Assembly: GCF_005670685.2 (NCBI RefSeq)
Contig: NZ_CP062008.1
Span: 868,001 to 932,000, forward strand
DNA: 64,000 nucleotides
Direction: 5' to 3'
Origin: Mycolicibacterium mucogenicum DSM 44124
Lineage (GTDB): Bacteria > Actinomycetota > Actinomycetes > Mycobacteriales > Mycobacteriaceae
The notes under the pieces were generated by a model that saw only the letters and a program-made list of their open reading frames with translations, searched no databases and was not told the origin of the DNA. A program made the position numbers and the translations under genes. Shown in pieces: positions 9,280 to 17,666 of the stretch; the first letter of the stretch is position 1; the number at the start of each line of letters is the position of its first letter.

Positions 9280-10182
9280 ATGTCTATCTTCCTGAACAAG
9301 GATTCGAAGGTCATCGTCCAGGGCATCACCGGCGGTGAGGGCACCAAGCACACCAAGCTGATGCTGAAGGCCGGCACCCAGGTCGTCGGTGGCGTGAACG
9401 CCCGCAAGGCCGGCACCAAGGTCTCGCACGTCGACAAGGACGGCAACGACATCGAGCTGCCCGTGTTCGCCACGGTGGCCGAGGCCATGAAGGAGACCGG
9501 CGCCGACGTGTCGATCGCCTTCGTCCCGCCGGCGTTCTCGAAGGACGCCATCATCGAGGCCATCGACGCCGAGATCCCGCTGCTGGTCGTCATCACCGAG
9601 GGCATCCCGGTGCAGGACAGCGCGTACGCGTGGGCCTACAACGTCGAGAAGGGTCAGAAGACCCGCATCATCGGCCCCAACTGCCCGGGCATCATCACCC
9701 CCGGTGAGGCGCTGGTCGGCATCACGCCGAACAACATCACCGGCAAGGGCCCGATCGGTCTGGTCTCCAAGTCGGGCACCCTGACCTACCAGATGATGTA
9801 CGAGCTGCGTGACTTCGGCTTCTCGACCGCCATCGGCATCGGCGGCGACCCGGTCATCGGCACCACCCACATCGACGCCATCGAGGCATTCGAGAAGGAC
9901 CCCGAGACCAAGGTCATCGTGATGATCGGCGAGATCGGTGGCGACGCCGAAGAGCGTGCCGCCGACTACATCAAGGCCAACGTCACCAAGCCGGTCGTCG
10001 GCTACGTCGCGGGCTTCACCGCGCCGGAGGGCAAGACCATGGGCCACGCCGGCGCCATCGTCTCGGGCTCGTCGGGCACCGCCGCCGCCAAGCAGGAAGC
10101 CCTCGAGGCTGCCGGCGTGAAGGTCGGCAAGACCCCGTCGGCCACCGCTGCACTGGCTCGCGAGATCCTGCAGTCGCTGTAA
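9280..10182 (+). CDS. sucD: Succinyl-CoA synthetase alpha subunit
   Basis: A 300-residue subunit carrying the CoA-binding Rossmann fold and the phosphorylated active-site His, seen in [13 protein letters not shown]. Other marks are [23 protein letters not shown] and [12 protein letters not shown]. With sucC it makes ATP or GTP from succinyl-CoA. A ribosome-binding AGGGAG lies upstream and a strong hairpin ends the operon 12 bp after the stop. Confidence 0.97.
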   Translation: MSIFLNKDSKVIVQGITGGEGTKHTKLMLKAGTQVVGGVNARKAGTKVSHVDKDGNDIELPVFATVAEAMKETGADVSIAFVPPAFSKDAIIEAIDAEIPLLVVITEGIPVQDSAYAWAYNVEKGQKTRIIGPNCPGIITPGEALVGITPNNITGKGPIGLVSKSGTLTYQMMYELRDFGFSTAIGIGGDPVIGTTHIDAIEAFEKDPETKVIVMIGEIGGDAEERAADYIKANVTKPVVGYVAGFTAPEGKTMGHAGAIVSGSSGTAAAKQEALEAAGVKVGKTPSATAALAREILQSL

Positions 10183-10193
10183 TTTCTTTCTGC

Positions 10194-10229
10194 ACAACAG
10201 GCCCCCACCTTCTGGTGGGGGCCTGTTGT
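10194..10229. terminator. Terminator between sucD and the S9 peptidase gene
   Basis: A perfect 16-bp stem (ACAACAGGCCCCCACC with its complement) closes a TTCT loop. The next plus-strand bases are GTTTC. It lies between convergent genes and can serve both. Confidence 0.9.
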
Positions 10230-10249
10230 GTTTCGCGGCGAATGTGCGG

Positions 10250-12118
10250 TCAGATGCGACCGCCCAAGTGCTTGGCGAGGAAGCGCTCGACGGCGTGGTT
10301 CATGTCGATCTGGTTGTCGGGGTTGAGGAAGCCGTGTCCCTCGTCGGCCTTGACCATGTACTCGACCTCGACTCCGCGGGCGCGCAATGCCTCGACGAGG
10401 TTGTCGGATTCTGCTTGCACGACGCGAGAGTCGTTGGCGCCCTGGACAACCAGCAGTGGTGTGCGGATCTGATCCACCTTGGTGATGGGGGAGCGGGCCA
10501 GCATGTCGGCCTCCTGCGCGGGGTCGCTGGGGTCGCCCACGTACGTGTGCCAGTTGGTGGCAAGAAAGGGCCGGGCCACGTTGGGCAGGGTGCGCATGAA
10601 GTTCGCGAGACTGGAGATTCCGACGTAGTCGATGGCCGCCGCGAACACGTCCGGGGTGAACGTCACGCCCACCAGCGCGGCGTAGCCACCGTACGAGCCG
10701 CCGTAGATCGCCACCTTGTCCCGATCGGCGTAGCCCTGCTTGACGGCCCAGTCCACGGCGTCGATCAGGTCGTCGTGCATCTTGCCCGCGAATTCCCCGA
10801 TCGCGGCCTTGGTGAAGGCCTTGCCGTAGCCCGTCGAGCCGCGAAAGTTCACCTGCAGCACCGCATATCCGCGATTGGCCAGCAGTTGGACATCGGGTTG
10901 GAAGCCCCAGCAGTCGCGCGCCCACGGACCGCCGTGGACCAGCAGGATCAACGGCAGCCCAAGGGGTTCGATCCCGACCGGCAGCGTCAGATACCCATGC
11001 AGGTCCAGCCCGTCGCGCGACGTGATGGTCACGGGTGTCATCGGTGCGAGCGCATCGGGATCCAGACGTGCGTAAGGCCGGAACAGCAGCCGGCTTTCGC
11101 CAGTCGAGTGGTCGTAGAGATAGGTGGCCCACGGATCACGGTCATGGGTGAAGCTGACCACCCACCGTTGACCGCTGTCGTCGGAAGACATGCTGGCGAG
11201 GTCGCCGTCCGAGAGTTTGACCAAATTCTCCAGCACCGCAGCGAAATTCGGCTCCAGCGGGTGGATGACCTGGCGTTCGCCGTAGTAGCGGACGCCGATC
11301 AGATCACCGGTCCGCTGGCTGAGGATGAATGGTGAGGGCAGGACCATCTGGTTGCCCAGATCGAATGTCGGGTGGCTGTCGATCTCGGTCTCAGTACCGT
11401 CAGCGACGTCGACCACGACCAGTCGAGACCGGTCACTGTTCTCGTAGGAGGGGAGCCAGATGCCCGTGCCGTCCGGCGTGACGGTGACCGGGAAGATGCC
11501 CACCGGGTAATCGCTGCCGTCATAGACCTTGACCGGACGTAGCGTGCTTGTGGCCGGGTCCCAATGCGAGATCTCGACGTCGCCTTCTGCGGTCAGCGTA
11601 TTGGTGAACAGGTCGCCGCTCGGTCCGCTCAGCCAGTTGACGACGTTGCCGGGATTCTCCGCGCGCAGCGTGAGTTCGCCTGTGGCAATGTCGAGTTCGT
11701 AGACATCGAACAGTTCGGGATTGCGCTTGTTGATCTGCACGATGGCCTTCCCCGGCAACCTCTTCGGCAGTTCGAAACTCGCTCGCGTGCCGGGAAACGG
11801 GGTCAGGTCCACTGCGGGCGTATCCGGGTTCTCCAGGTCGATGCGGTAGACATGCCAGTTCTCGTCACCTCCGGTGTCCTGCATGTAGAGCATCCATCGT
11901 GGGTTGTCGGTCCACCGGTAGATGTACACACTGCGCGTCTCGTCGGCCGTGACACACCGTGCGGTCGCGTCGTCGTCGACGTCCTGCACCCAGACGTTCA
12001 GACGGTTCTTCCACGGTGCCAGGTACGCGATCCTGGTTCCGTCGGGCGAGATCGTCGCCGCTGTGCGCTCGGGTGCGCCGAAAAGGTCTTCGACCGAGAT
12101 GAGTTCGGGTAGTGCCAT
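10250..12118 (-). CDS. S9 family prolyl oligopeptidase/acylaminoacyl peptidase-like serine hydrolase
   Basis: A 622-residue cytosolic peptidase: an N-terminal beta-propeller (about residues 1-360, with [15 protein letters not shown] as first blade) and a C-terminal alpha/beta hydrolase domain. The nucleophile Ser is in GGSYGGYAA, the oxyanion-side HGGPW precedes it, the acid Asp is in VQGANDSRV and the catalytic His in DEGHGF. No signal peptide is seen. ATG 12118 follows GAGAGGAATTCC. It lies 69 bp downstream of the TetR gene on the same strand, which suggests TetR control of both. The substrate is unknown. Confidence 0.88.
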   Translation of the reverse strand: MALPELISVEDLFGAPERTAATISPDGTRIAYLAPWKNRLNVWVQDVDDDATARCVTADETRSVYIYRWTDNPRWMLYMQDTGGDENWHVYRIDLENPDTPAVDLTPFPGTRASFELPKRLPGKAIVQINKRNPELFDVYELDIATGELTLRAENPGNVVNWLSGPSGDLFTNTLTAEGDVEISHWDPATSTLRPVKVYDGSDYPVGIFPVTVTPDGTGIWLPSYENSDRSRLVVVDVADGTETEIDSHPTFDLGNQMVLPSPFILSQRTGDLIGVRYYGERQVIHPLEPNFAAVLENLVKLSDGDLASMSSDDSGQRWVVSFTHDRDPWATYLYDHSTGESRLLFRPYARLDPDALAPMTPVTITSRDGLDLHGYLTLPVGIEPLGLPLILLVHGGPWARDCWGFQPDVQLLANRGYAVLQVNFRGSTGYGKAFTKAAIGEFAGKMHDDLIDAVDWAVKQGYADRDKVAIYGGSYGGYAALVGVTFTPDVFAAAIDYVGISSLANFMRTLPNVARPFLATNWHTYVGDPSDPAQEADMLARSPITKVDQIRTPLLVVQGANDSRVVQAESDNLVEALRARGVEVEYMVKADEGHGFLNPDNQIDMNHAVERFLAKHLGGRI

Positions 12119-12187
12119 GGGAATTCCTCTCTTGGACAAGCTTGTTCGACGGGCCGGCATCGCCGGCTCGTGATAAATGTGGGATAT

Positions 12188-12802
12188 TCAGCGCTTGACT
12201 GGGCCGCCCAGCCTGCCGTTGGTGGCTTCGCGGATCGCCCGGTCCATGAGCGTCAGCGCCTCCTCCTGGCTGACTTTCTTGCCGTTGACCACGATTGCCC
12301 TGCTCACGTCTTCGTCGACGACTCGGAAGGCGCCCGTTACGGCCGCCGCGCACAGGCGGACGGTGAGATCGTCGTCGGGTAAGCCCAATCGGTCGGCGAT
12401 GACCGGGATGAGTCCCCGCTCCATGCGGTCATGGACCATCAGGTACGCAGTACGCAGCGCGGGGTCGGATGCTGTCATGGTCGCCAGCCGGATCGCGCTG
12501 AGCTCGTCCTCGATGTCCTGCGGTGACAGCGGATGCGTAATGGCATCTGCCGCAAGGTGTTCCGACAACGATAGTTCGTGCGGCCAGCGCCGGGCGCTCG
12601 CCACGAACCGGTCGGCTGACTTGGCGAGCAGGGGTTCGACGCAACTCTCCTTGCTACGGAAATAGCGCCAGATGGTGCGGGTGGAGAGTCCGGCAGCCGC
12701 GGCGATGTCGTCACCGCTGGTTCCGGCGACGCCCCGTTCCCAGAACAGGGCGCAGGCAATGCGCGACACCGCAAGCCGCGCCTGGTCCTGCTTGTCGCTC
12801 AT
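12188..12802 (-). CDS. TetR/AcrR family regulator
   Basis: A 204-residue one-component repressor. The N-terminal helix-turn-helix reads GTSGDDIAAAAGLSTRTIWRYFRSKE, and the rest is a ligand-binding domain of normal size that I cannot assign to a ligand. ATG 12802 (MSDKQDQ) follows GGGAGGG at short spacing; GTG 12820 would add six residues and overlap the operator. Two near-identical palindromes just upstream suggest autoregulation. The downstream S9 peptidase is the likely other target. Confidence 0.9.
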   Translation of the reverse strand: MSDKQDQARLAVSRIACALFWERGVAGTSGDDIAAAAGLSTRTIWRYFRSKESCVEPLLAKSADRFVASARRWPHELSLSEHLAADAITHPLSPQDIEDELSAIRLATMTASDPALRTAYLMVHDRMERGLIPVIADRLGLPDDDLTVRLCAAAVTGAFRVVDEDVSRAIVVNGKKVSQEEALTLMDRAIREATNGRLGGPVKR

Positions 12803-12813
12803 AGCCCTCCCTT

Positions 12814-12853
12814 CTGTCACTTAGTGACAGTCCAACTGTGTCACTAAGTGACA
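12814..12853. promoter_or_regulatory. Double TetR operator
   Basis: Two 15-bp palindromes, TGTCACTTAGTGACA (12815-12829) and TGTCACTAAGTGACA (12839-12853), have centres 24 bp apart and differ only at one central base. They lie directly upstream of the TetR start, where a repressor dimer pair would block transcription. Confidence 0.8.
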
Positions 12854-12929
12854 GGTTCGTCAAGGAGTCGGGTCGCAGCCGCTGATCGCACCTCCGGCAT
12901 GTGTGTGCTCTGGCGGCCCGCTCACGGTG

Positions 12930-14015
12930 TCAGTGTTGGCGGCGCTCGCGGTAGTGCAAGTAGTTCCGGAGTAGCGGATCACTGAGGTCGTACCAGGTGG
13001 CGCGGCGATCGCCGGAGTCTGCTTTTGCGGCGTGGACCCAGCCGCCGGTGGTGAGGCGGCCCAGCGCCGCGGACGCCGACTGATTCGAAATGCCCACGGC
13101 GGCAGCGAGATCGGTGACAGTCCGGGCGCCGTCGGCGCGCGCCAGTTCGACGATCAGGCGTTGTTCGCCGGCCGGAAGCTGCCAGAGGAGTTGTTGGTAG
13201 TGCGGCGTCAGCTGTTCCAATACCGCGTCGGCAGCGGGAGTGACGCTTTCCAGTGCGGTGCGGTCGACGGTCTCGGCGATGATCTGCCAGCTACGCGGTG
13301 ACCAGCCGATGATCTGGGCCACCTCGTCGATCTTGGCCCGACCCTCGGAAGTCTCGACATATGAAGCCAATTCGCGAGCGCGGGCGCGCAGCCTGAGGAG
13401 TTCGGCGACGTCAGCGTCAGCGAGGTCAGGTAGTTCCTCGATGATGAACGAGCCATACCACGGGTGGGTGCGGGACGAGACTGCCGGGAACAACGCCGGC
13501 GCAGTCGCGAAAACCAGGACGGCGGTGGATGTTTCGACCCAGGCGCGAAAGCTGCCTTGACCTGCCTCGCCGATGGCATCGAAGATGCGGTCGGCATTTT
13601 CGATCGCGACCAGCACCATGCGGCCCGCGGCCAGGTCGAGGATTTCCCGTTCCAGCTCCAGTGCGTCGCCGCGAAGCTCCTGCGCTCGTTCGTATGTGTC
13701 CGGTCCCTGCGTGCGCAGCAGTTCGACGAGCAGGTCCGGGTAGCTGCCGATGGCCAGGGCGTCCTCTGGAAGGGGCAGTAGCAGTGTGGCTTTGGCGGCC
13801 TTGCGGTGTTTCAGCGCGCGATGGATCGCGACCCGAAGCGTGTGGGTCTTACCGGCACCGCGAGGTGCGATGAGCAAGGTGTGCGGCCGGGAGCCGTCCT
13901 GCGCGGAGCTGACGATGCGATCCGTCAGTCGCTTCAGCAGGGGCCCGCGCCCGACGGTGCGGGCGTCGAGTTCGTCGGGGTCGACGGTGCCCGGGGAGAA
14001 GGCGGGATGAGTCAT
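12930..14015 (-). CDS. AAA/STAND-type ATPase with C-terminal winged helix (ATPase B)
   Basis: A 361-residue protein of unknown role. Walker A is APRGAGKT at residues 50-57; a Walker B-like strand MVLVAIENADRIF follows but has N where many family members have D-E. The C-terminal part carries a MarR-like winged helix (VTDLAAAVGISNQSASAALGRL) and ends YDLSDPLLRNYLHYRER, a tail typical of archaeal-type ATPases of the PF01637 kind. ATG 14015 lies next to GTG 14018, right after the stop of ATPase A, so translation is probably coupled. The pair may form a complex; DNA binding is likely from the wHTH. Confidence 0.75.
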   Translation of the reverse strand: MTHPAFSPGTVDPDELDARTVGRGPLLKRLTDRIVSSAQDGSRPHTLLIAPRGAGKTHTLRVAIHRALKHRKAAKATLLLPLPEDALAIGSYPDLLVELLRTQGPDTYERAQELRGDALELEREILDLAAGRMVLVAIENADRIFDAIGEAGQGSFRAWVETSTAVLVFATAPALFPAVSSRTHPWYGSFIIEELPDLADADVAELLRLRARARELASYVETSEGRAKIDEVAQIIGWSPRSWQIIAETVDRTALESVTPAADAVLEQLTPHYQQLLWQLPAGEQRLIVELARADGARTVTDLAAAVGISNQSASAALGRLTTGGWVHAAKADSGDRRATWYDLSDPLLRNYLHYRERRQH

Positions 14016-14018
14016 CAC

Positions 14019-15152
14019 CTACCGCCTCATGGCTCGCCAAGCCGACTGCACCAGTCCGGAGGCGAAGCAGTCGTCGTCGCCGACGCGGCGCAGGTAGTGG
14101 TCCTGCTCGAGGCGCTCGATGAAGGACACCAGCTGGTCGCGGTCGGTGATGGGTGAGCCCTCGGTCTTCAGGAACTGCAGTGTTGCGTTGACACTCAACG
14201 GGGTTGGGGCGTGGGCGTAGATATCGAGCAGTGCGGCGATGGCGGGGGCGTCGTCGCCGTAGTAGTTGCGCAGGCGGTCGCGGTAGTGCCGCAGGTCCCA
14301 GGGGTCGTGCGGATCGGTGATGGCGGCGGAGAGTAGCTCCGCGATACGGTCTGGCTTGACGGACCCTTCTCGTGCCGCGCCCGCGACCAGGTGCTGGATG
14401 TAGTACGGCACGTTCTCTGCCGCCGCCGCAATGGATTCCGCGACCTGATGCCGGTCGGTGGTCGGGACGTTCGCGCCGAGCAGCAGGCACTCGGCGAGGT
14501 ATGCGGCGTGGTCGTGGCGGATCGGGCCGACCGTGACCTTGCGGATGTCGTTGACCGAACTGAGCGCGTCTTCCGAGACATGGTGGAAGCCAATGGAACC
14601 GGAGAGGACGGTGGCCAGGCGTCCGGAGTGTTCCTGGCGGAAGCGGCGCAGCAGGTGCAGGAACGCGTCTCCGCCGCCGGGCTTTTCGCGTTCGAGGTTG
14701 CGTGCGAGCACGGTGACCTCGTCGATGAACAGCACCAATGGGCCGTCCTTGGTGCGGGCGACGGCGCGCTGCAGCAGATCGTCGAGAGCGGCGTCGGCGC
14801 GGACCCGCTCGAACTTGAACGGCCCGGTGCCCACCGCAACCTTCCAGCGGTCGACCTCCTGGCGCAGGGCGTTGTCGACGCGGCCGAGCTCGGCGGCGAG
14901 AGCCGTGACGAACTCGGCGTAGGTCTGCCGCTCGGCGCTGACCGAGACGACGTTCAGGCCCTGCAGCCGCGCGGTGTGCGCGACGAGTCGGGCCAGGGAC
15001 GTCTTGCCGTGCCGGCGGTCGCCAACGAGGGCGGCACCACCGTCGGGCAGGCTGGCCAGGATTTCCTGCTGTTCGCGGACGCGGCCCACCACGTTCTCGG
15101 GCGGGACGACGCCGCCGACCACGAGGGACATGGGTCTGATGGGCCAGGTCAT
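14019..15152 (-). CDS. Orc1/Cdc6-like AAA ATPase with winged helix (ATPase A)
   Basis: A 377-residue ATPase, first gene of the pair. Walker A GDRRHGKT is at residues 44-51 and Walker B LVLFIDE at 139-145. GRVREQQEIL before the P-loop and a C-terminal winged helix (TPLSVNATLQFLKTEGSPITDRDQLVSFIERL) match STAND/Orc-like ATPases. ATG 15152 has no Shine-Dalgarno sequence, but TACAAT lies six bases upstream of it, as expected for a leaderless mRNA. Longer upstream reading is open but Arg-rich and improbable. Three TGTACGT iterons overlap this promoter. No transposase or nuclease partner is adjacent, so the function is not known. Confidence 0.8.
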   Translation of the reverse strand: MTWPIRPMSLVVGGVVPPENVVGRVREQQEILASLPDGGAALVGDRRHGKTSLARLVAHTARLQGLNVVSVSAERQTYAEFVTALAAELGRVDNALRQEVDRWKVAVGTGPFKFERVRADAALDDLLQRAVARTKDGPLVLFIDEVTVLARNLEREKPGGGDAFLHLLRRFRQEHSGRLATVLSGSIGFHHVSEDALSSVNDIRKVTVGPIRHDHAAYLAECLLLGANVPTTDRHQVAESIAAAAENVPYYIQHLVAGAAREGSVKPDRIAELLSAAITDPHDPWDLRHYRDRLRNYYGDDAPAIAALLDIYAHAPTPLSVNATLQFLKTEGSPITDRDQLVSFIERLEQDHYLRRVGDDDCFASGLVQSAWRAMRR

Positions 15153-15158
15153 CTGGCA

Positions 15159-15199
15159 ATTGTACGTCGAATTAGATGTACGTCTAGATAGTTGTACGT
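15159..15199 (-). promoter_or_regulatory. Three 16-bp-spaced TGTACGT iterons over the ATPase A promoter
   Basis: TGTACGT occurs at 15161, 15177 and 15193, exactly 16 bp apart, in an AT-rich pocket. The minus-strand TACAAT (-10 element) is at 15164-15159, inside the first iteron, with the ATG seven bases further on. This looks like an operator for a protein binding direct repeats, perhaps the wHTH ATPases themselves. Confidence 0.7.
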
Positions 15200-15214
15200 T
15201 TGAATTGTCGTGGA

Positions 15215-15790
15215 TCAGAAGGTCCAGCTGCCGGTCTGGCGGAGAACGAAGCCGTGATTGGTTACGGTGTTGACGCAGGCAGTCAGGCCGTCGTCGCCGA
15301 CGGCGCACGTGATCTGGTACTTGACGAGTTTCTGGCCGGCGCCGAGCGTCTTGGTCTCAGCAAAGGGCGGACATCCACCGCCGTTCTTGCGGAACGCGTA
15401 TTGGGGATTCTGGGCGTCAGAGGCATCGAACAAGACGCCGGGGCAACTGCCGCTGTCGTTGCCGGCGAAGGTGTCTCGATCTCGGGAGTAATCAGGGGCG
15501 GAGTTCGGCATCCCGACGATGTTGCCCACACATGATGCTGAAAGGCCGTTCAGGATGCTGCAGCGTGTTGACCCGTCGGGCGTGCTGAAGCGGACGAGAT
15601 ACCCCTTGCCTGGACTGCCACCAAGATCGAACTGTTGCCAATCGACTGGGGCGTATGAGGAAAGGTCAGGAAATTCACGATTTGGTTGAGCGGCTGCGAC
15701 ACATGAAATACAGAAGGGTAGCGGGAGCAATGCAATTACTGCGAGCATGACGAGTCTTAGCGTCGTTGCTTCTGGTACGCGAGTTGTCAT
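15215..15790 (-). CDS. Secreted FPDLS-family protein, last gene of ESX-substrate-like operon
   Basis: A 191-residue exported protein with a signal segment (LVMLAVIALLPLPFCISCVAA); CISC might be a lipobox or the signal may be cut after AAA. The mature start has EFPDLSSYAPVD, a motif shared with the genes at 19299 and 19849, and later RFSTPDGSTRC, a second Cys in ASCVG, and Cys near HGFVL at the end. I do not know the family's function. GGAGG precedes ATG 15790. It follows the upstream frame by 15 bp, so it is probably part of the same four-gene unit. Confidence 0.75.
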   Translation of the reverse strand: MTTRVPEATTLRLVMLAVIALLPLPFCISCVAAAQPNREFPDLSSYAPVDWQQFDLGGSPGKGYLVRFSTPDGSTRCSILNGLSASCVGNIVGMPNSAPDYSRDRDTFAGNDSGSCPGVLFDASDAQNPQYAFRKNGGGCPPFAETKTLGAGQKLVKYQITCAVGDDGLTACVNTVTNHGFVLRQTGSWTF

Positions 15791-15805
15791 CGGCCCTCCG
15801 AGAGT

Positions 15806-16591
15806 TCAGTGCTGGACGGATACTGATGTCGTATAGGTGTAGGGGTTGTAATCGGGTGGGCCGGCCTTCCAGGCGCTCACGCGCATTTGAACAACTTCTT
15901 GTCCCGTAACGGGATCGTACGTTGTACCGGTCACAGTTGGCCCGTACGGTGGTGCTGGAAATCTGGGGTCGGGATTGGCCGGCCAATTTTCTCGGGGAAT
16001 CAGTGGCGCTGCATTAAGGCCGGGGTTATTCAGCTGTTCGGCAGTTGCGACGGTTACCGCTGCTACGGGCGTTGGGTGCTGGTCGTCGACGTTGTCCGCT
16101 CCTACAACCATGAAGCCACCTCCCTTCAGAGGGACGATCTGGGCTTCCCGGTTGCCTGGCAAGGAGCCCAAGTCGCCGTACGGATGATTGACATCGACTG
16201 AGTTGACCCAACTATTGGGATTGTTCTTGTCCACCGGAGCGAACCAGATCTTGCGGGTTCGGTTGGTTGGGTCGTCGCTGGTATTGCCGATGATTATCAT
16301 GCGGTTGTTTTTTTCGTCGTATGCGAAACTCGCCTGCGATATGCCCTTGAGGGTTCCTATAGGCTTTGAGGGATCGGCAAGATTGACGATTGTCGTATCC
16401 GGTGTGGCGAATACTTCTCTGCCGTTCTTGTCTCTGGCCCCGTACTTCAGGATGCTGTATCCGGCGTATTGGGTACCATCGGGCCCAGCTGCTGCACCAG
16501 TGGGCAGCGGTCGGTATCCGTCGGGAACGATTAGAGGGTTCCTCTTGCCATTTAGCGTTGGGTAACCGTTGCGACCGTCCCCGCTGATCAT
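15806..16591 (-). CDS. C-terminal part of an interrupted ESX-substrate-like protein
   Basis: The first ATG (16591) gives 261 residues, but the same frame is open for 45 more codons back to a TAA at 16729-16727 and contains no start codon there. Those codons encode a Gly/Pro-rich linker (QPGGAGPAPDGKGP) typical of hinge regions, and the stop is the stop of the upstream gene, in the same frame. The body (SQASFAYDEKNNRMIIIGN, IVPLKGGGFMVVGAD, ENWPANPDPRFPAPPYGP) looks like beta-propeller blades; no catalytic motif is evident. It may be one protein with the gene at 16727, broken by a recent nonsense change or read through. Confidence 0.65.
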   Translation of the reverse strand: MISGDGRNGYPTLNGKRNPLIVPDGYRPLPTGAAAGPDGTQYAGYSILKYGARDKNGREVFATPDTTIVNLADPSKPIGTLKGISQASFAYDEKNNRMIIIGNTSDDPTNRTRKIWFAPVDKNNPNSWVNSVDVNHPYGDLGSLPGNREAQIVPLKGGGFMVVGADNVDDQHPTPVAAVTVATAEQLNNPGLNAAPLIPRENWPANPDPRFPAPPYGPTVTGTTYDPVTGQEVVQMRVSAWKAGPPDYNPYTYTTSVSVQH

Positions 16592-16726
16592 GATTCCAGT
16601 TCCCGGAATGGTGACGTACAGATCCGCATCGTCTCTTTCTGGAGCTAGCGGTCCGGCTGGGCCAGTGATGGTCGGACCCTTCCCATCCGGCGCCGGACCT
16701 GCGCCACCAGGCTGATCCGCCTTGAA

Positions 16727-17233
16727 TTAGCGCAGACTTGTCGCGATCGGTTTCAGCTGACTCGCGATCCGTTCGTCGGCGGCGGCGAGGCTCAACGCCT
16801 TGCCTCGGATATCCGCCTCGAGAGCCGCGCGCGCGAGGTCTCGCACCAGGAGCAGCGGGCCGACTAGGACTTTTGGCATGCGGTCGGTGACACGCAGATT
16901 GTCGCTTACCGAAAAGAACTGGCGCTCTGCGTTGGATATGGCTTCGACGGCGTTCCTCTTTAGACCGGCCAGGAGGTCCGCGCCGTTCTTTGCAATGCCG
17001 GCAGCCTTGCGGAGCATTTCCATAGCAGTCCGCACGCGGACGACGTCACTGAACATTCGGTCGTGGGCGCTGTCGGCGGCACTACCGTGCCACGTGGGTT
17101 CGGCAACTGCCTGTTGGGCACTGCCGTAGATGTCCTCGACCGTGTGAGCTTGTCGAGTCCAGGCGTCAGCCGCGCTCGCCAAGTGGTCTGATTTCCAGTT
17201 CTCGACTTTGGTGCGCGTCGGCATCTCCACCAT
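16727..17233 (-). CDS. ESX secretion-associated helical protein (WxG), N-terminal part of interrupted gene
   Basis: A 168-residue helical protein with a WHG turn (EPTWHGSAADSAHDRM), the mark of WXG100-like ESX substrates, and long amphipathic helices on both sides (VEDIYGSAQQAVAEP before it; MEMLRKAAGIAKNGADLLAG after it). It begins at ATG 17233, 14 bp after the EspC-like gene, and ends at TAA 16727. Reading continues in frame past the stop into the 15806 gene, so the native product may be about 480 residues. No ESX core genes are in the window; secretion must use a system elsewhere. Confidence 0.7.
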   Translation of the reverse strand: MVEMPTRTKVENWKSDHLASAADAWTRQAHTVEDIYGSAQQAVAEPTWHGSAADSAHDRMFSDVVRVRTAMEMLRKAAGIAKNGADLLAGLKRNAVEAISNAERQFFSVSDNLRVTDRMPKVLVGPLLLVRDLARAALEADIRGKALSLAAADERIASQLKPIATSLR

Positions 17234-17247
17234 GTGTGGTTGCTCTG

Positions 17248-17547
17248 CTATCGGTCGATGTGCAGCGTGGTAAGCACGCGCTGAGCGCCATCGGAATCTG
17301 TTGAGGCGTAGGACTTTGCAGCCCGCGCCACATTCTTTCCGAACGACTCGAGGATGTCTGCGCATACACCGGCCACGTGATTGGCCGCAGAGGCTACGGC
17401 TGCCGTGGCGCTGCCGCTTGGTTGGTCTTCGGCGGCGGCGAGTCCGTGGACGACAGCGCTGTTGGTCAGGTCGCTGCTCAGTGCGGCTAGCTTCCGTGCT
17501 GCAGACTCCAACTCAGCGGTATCGACGCGAAGATTCGGTCCCGTCAT
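17248..17547 (-). CDS. EspC/WXG100-like small ESX substrate
   Basis: A 99-residue protein, first gene of the operon. It resembles the EspC (DUF2580) family: short N-terminus LRVDTAELESAARKLAALS, a helical hairpin, and a C-terminal YASTD that fits the YxxxD type VII secretion signal. It would pair with the next gene's helical domain for export, as EspC-like partners do in known ESX pairs; that pairing is inferred. ATG 17547 is preceded by an in-frame GTG at 17550. Confidence 0.7.
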   Translation of the reverse strand: MTGPNLRVDTAELESAARKLAALSSDLTNSAVVHGLAAAEDQPSGSATAAVASAANHVAGVCADILESFGKNVARAAKSYASTDSDGAQRVLTTLHIDR

Positions 17548-17666
17548 CACTCAACCGTACTTCGCTTCAGGGGTACCTCCTGACGCAAATGTGCAGCTAC
17601 CCGCATTGTGGCATCTGCATCCCAATCGGTTAGCCTGTCGAATTAACAGTTGCCTGGAGGTTTGTA

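Noticed and set aside
8092..10197. 701-codon minus-strand frame opposite sucC-sucD
   Set aside because: Composition is repeated Leu/Val/Asp from antisense of highly expressed genes; sucC and sucD motifs are certain.
16727..16729. Selenocysteine or pyrrolysine decoding of the stop
   Set aside because: The codon is TAA, not TGA or TAG, so neither applies; ordinary nonsense change or read-through is left.
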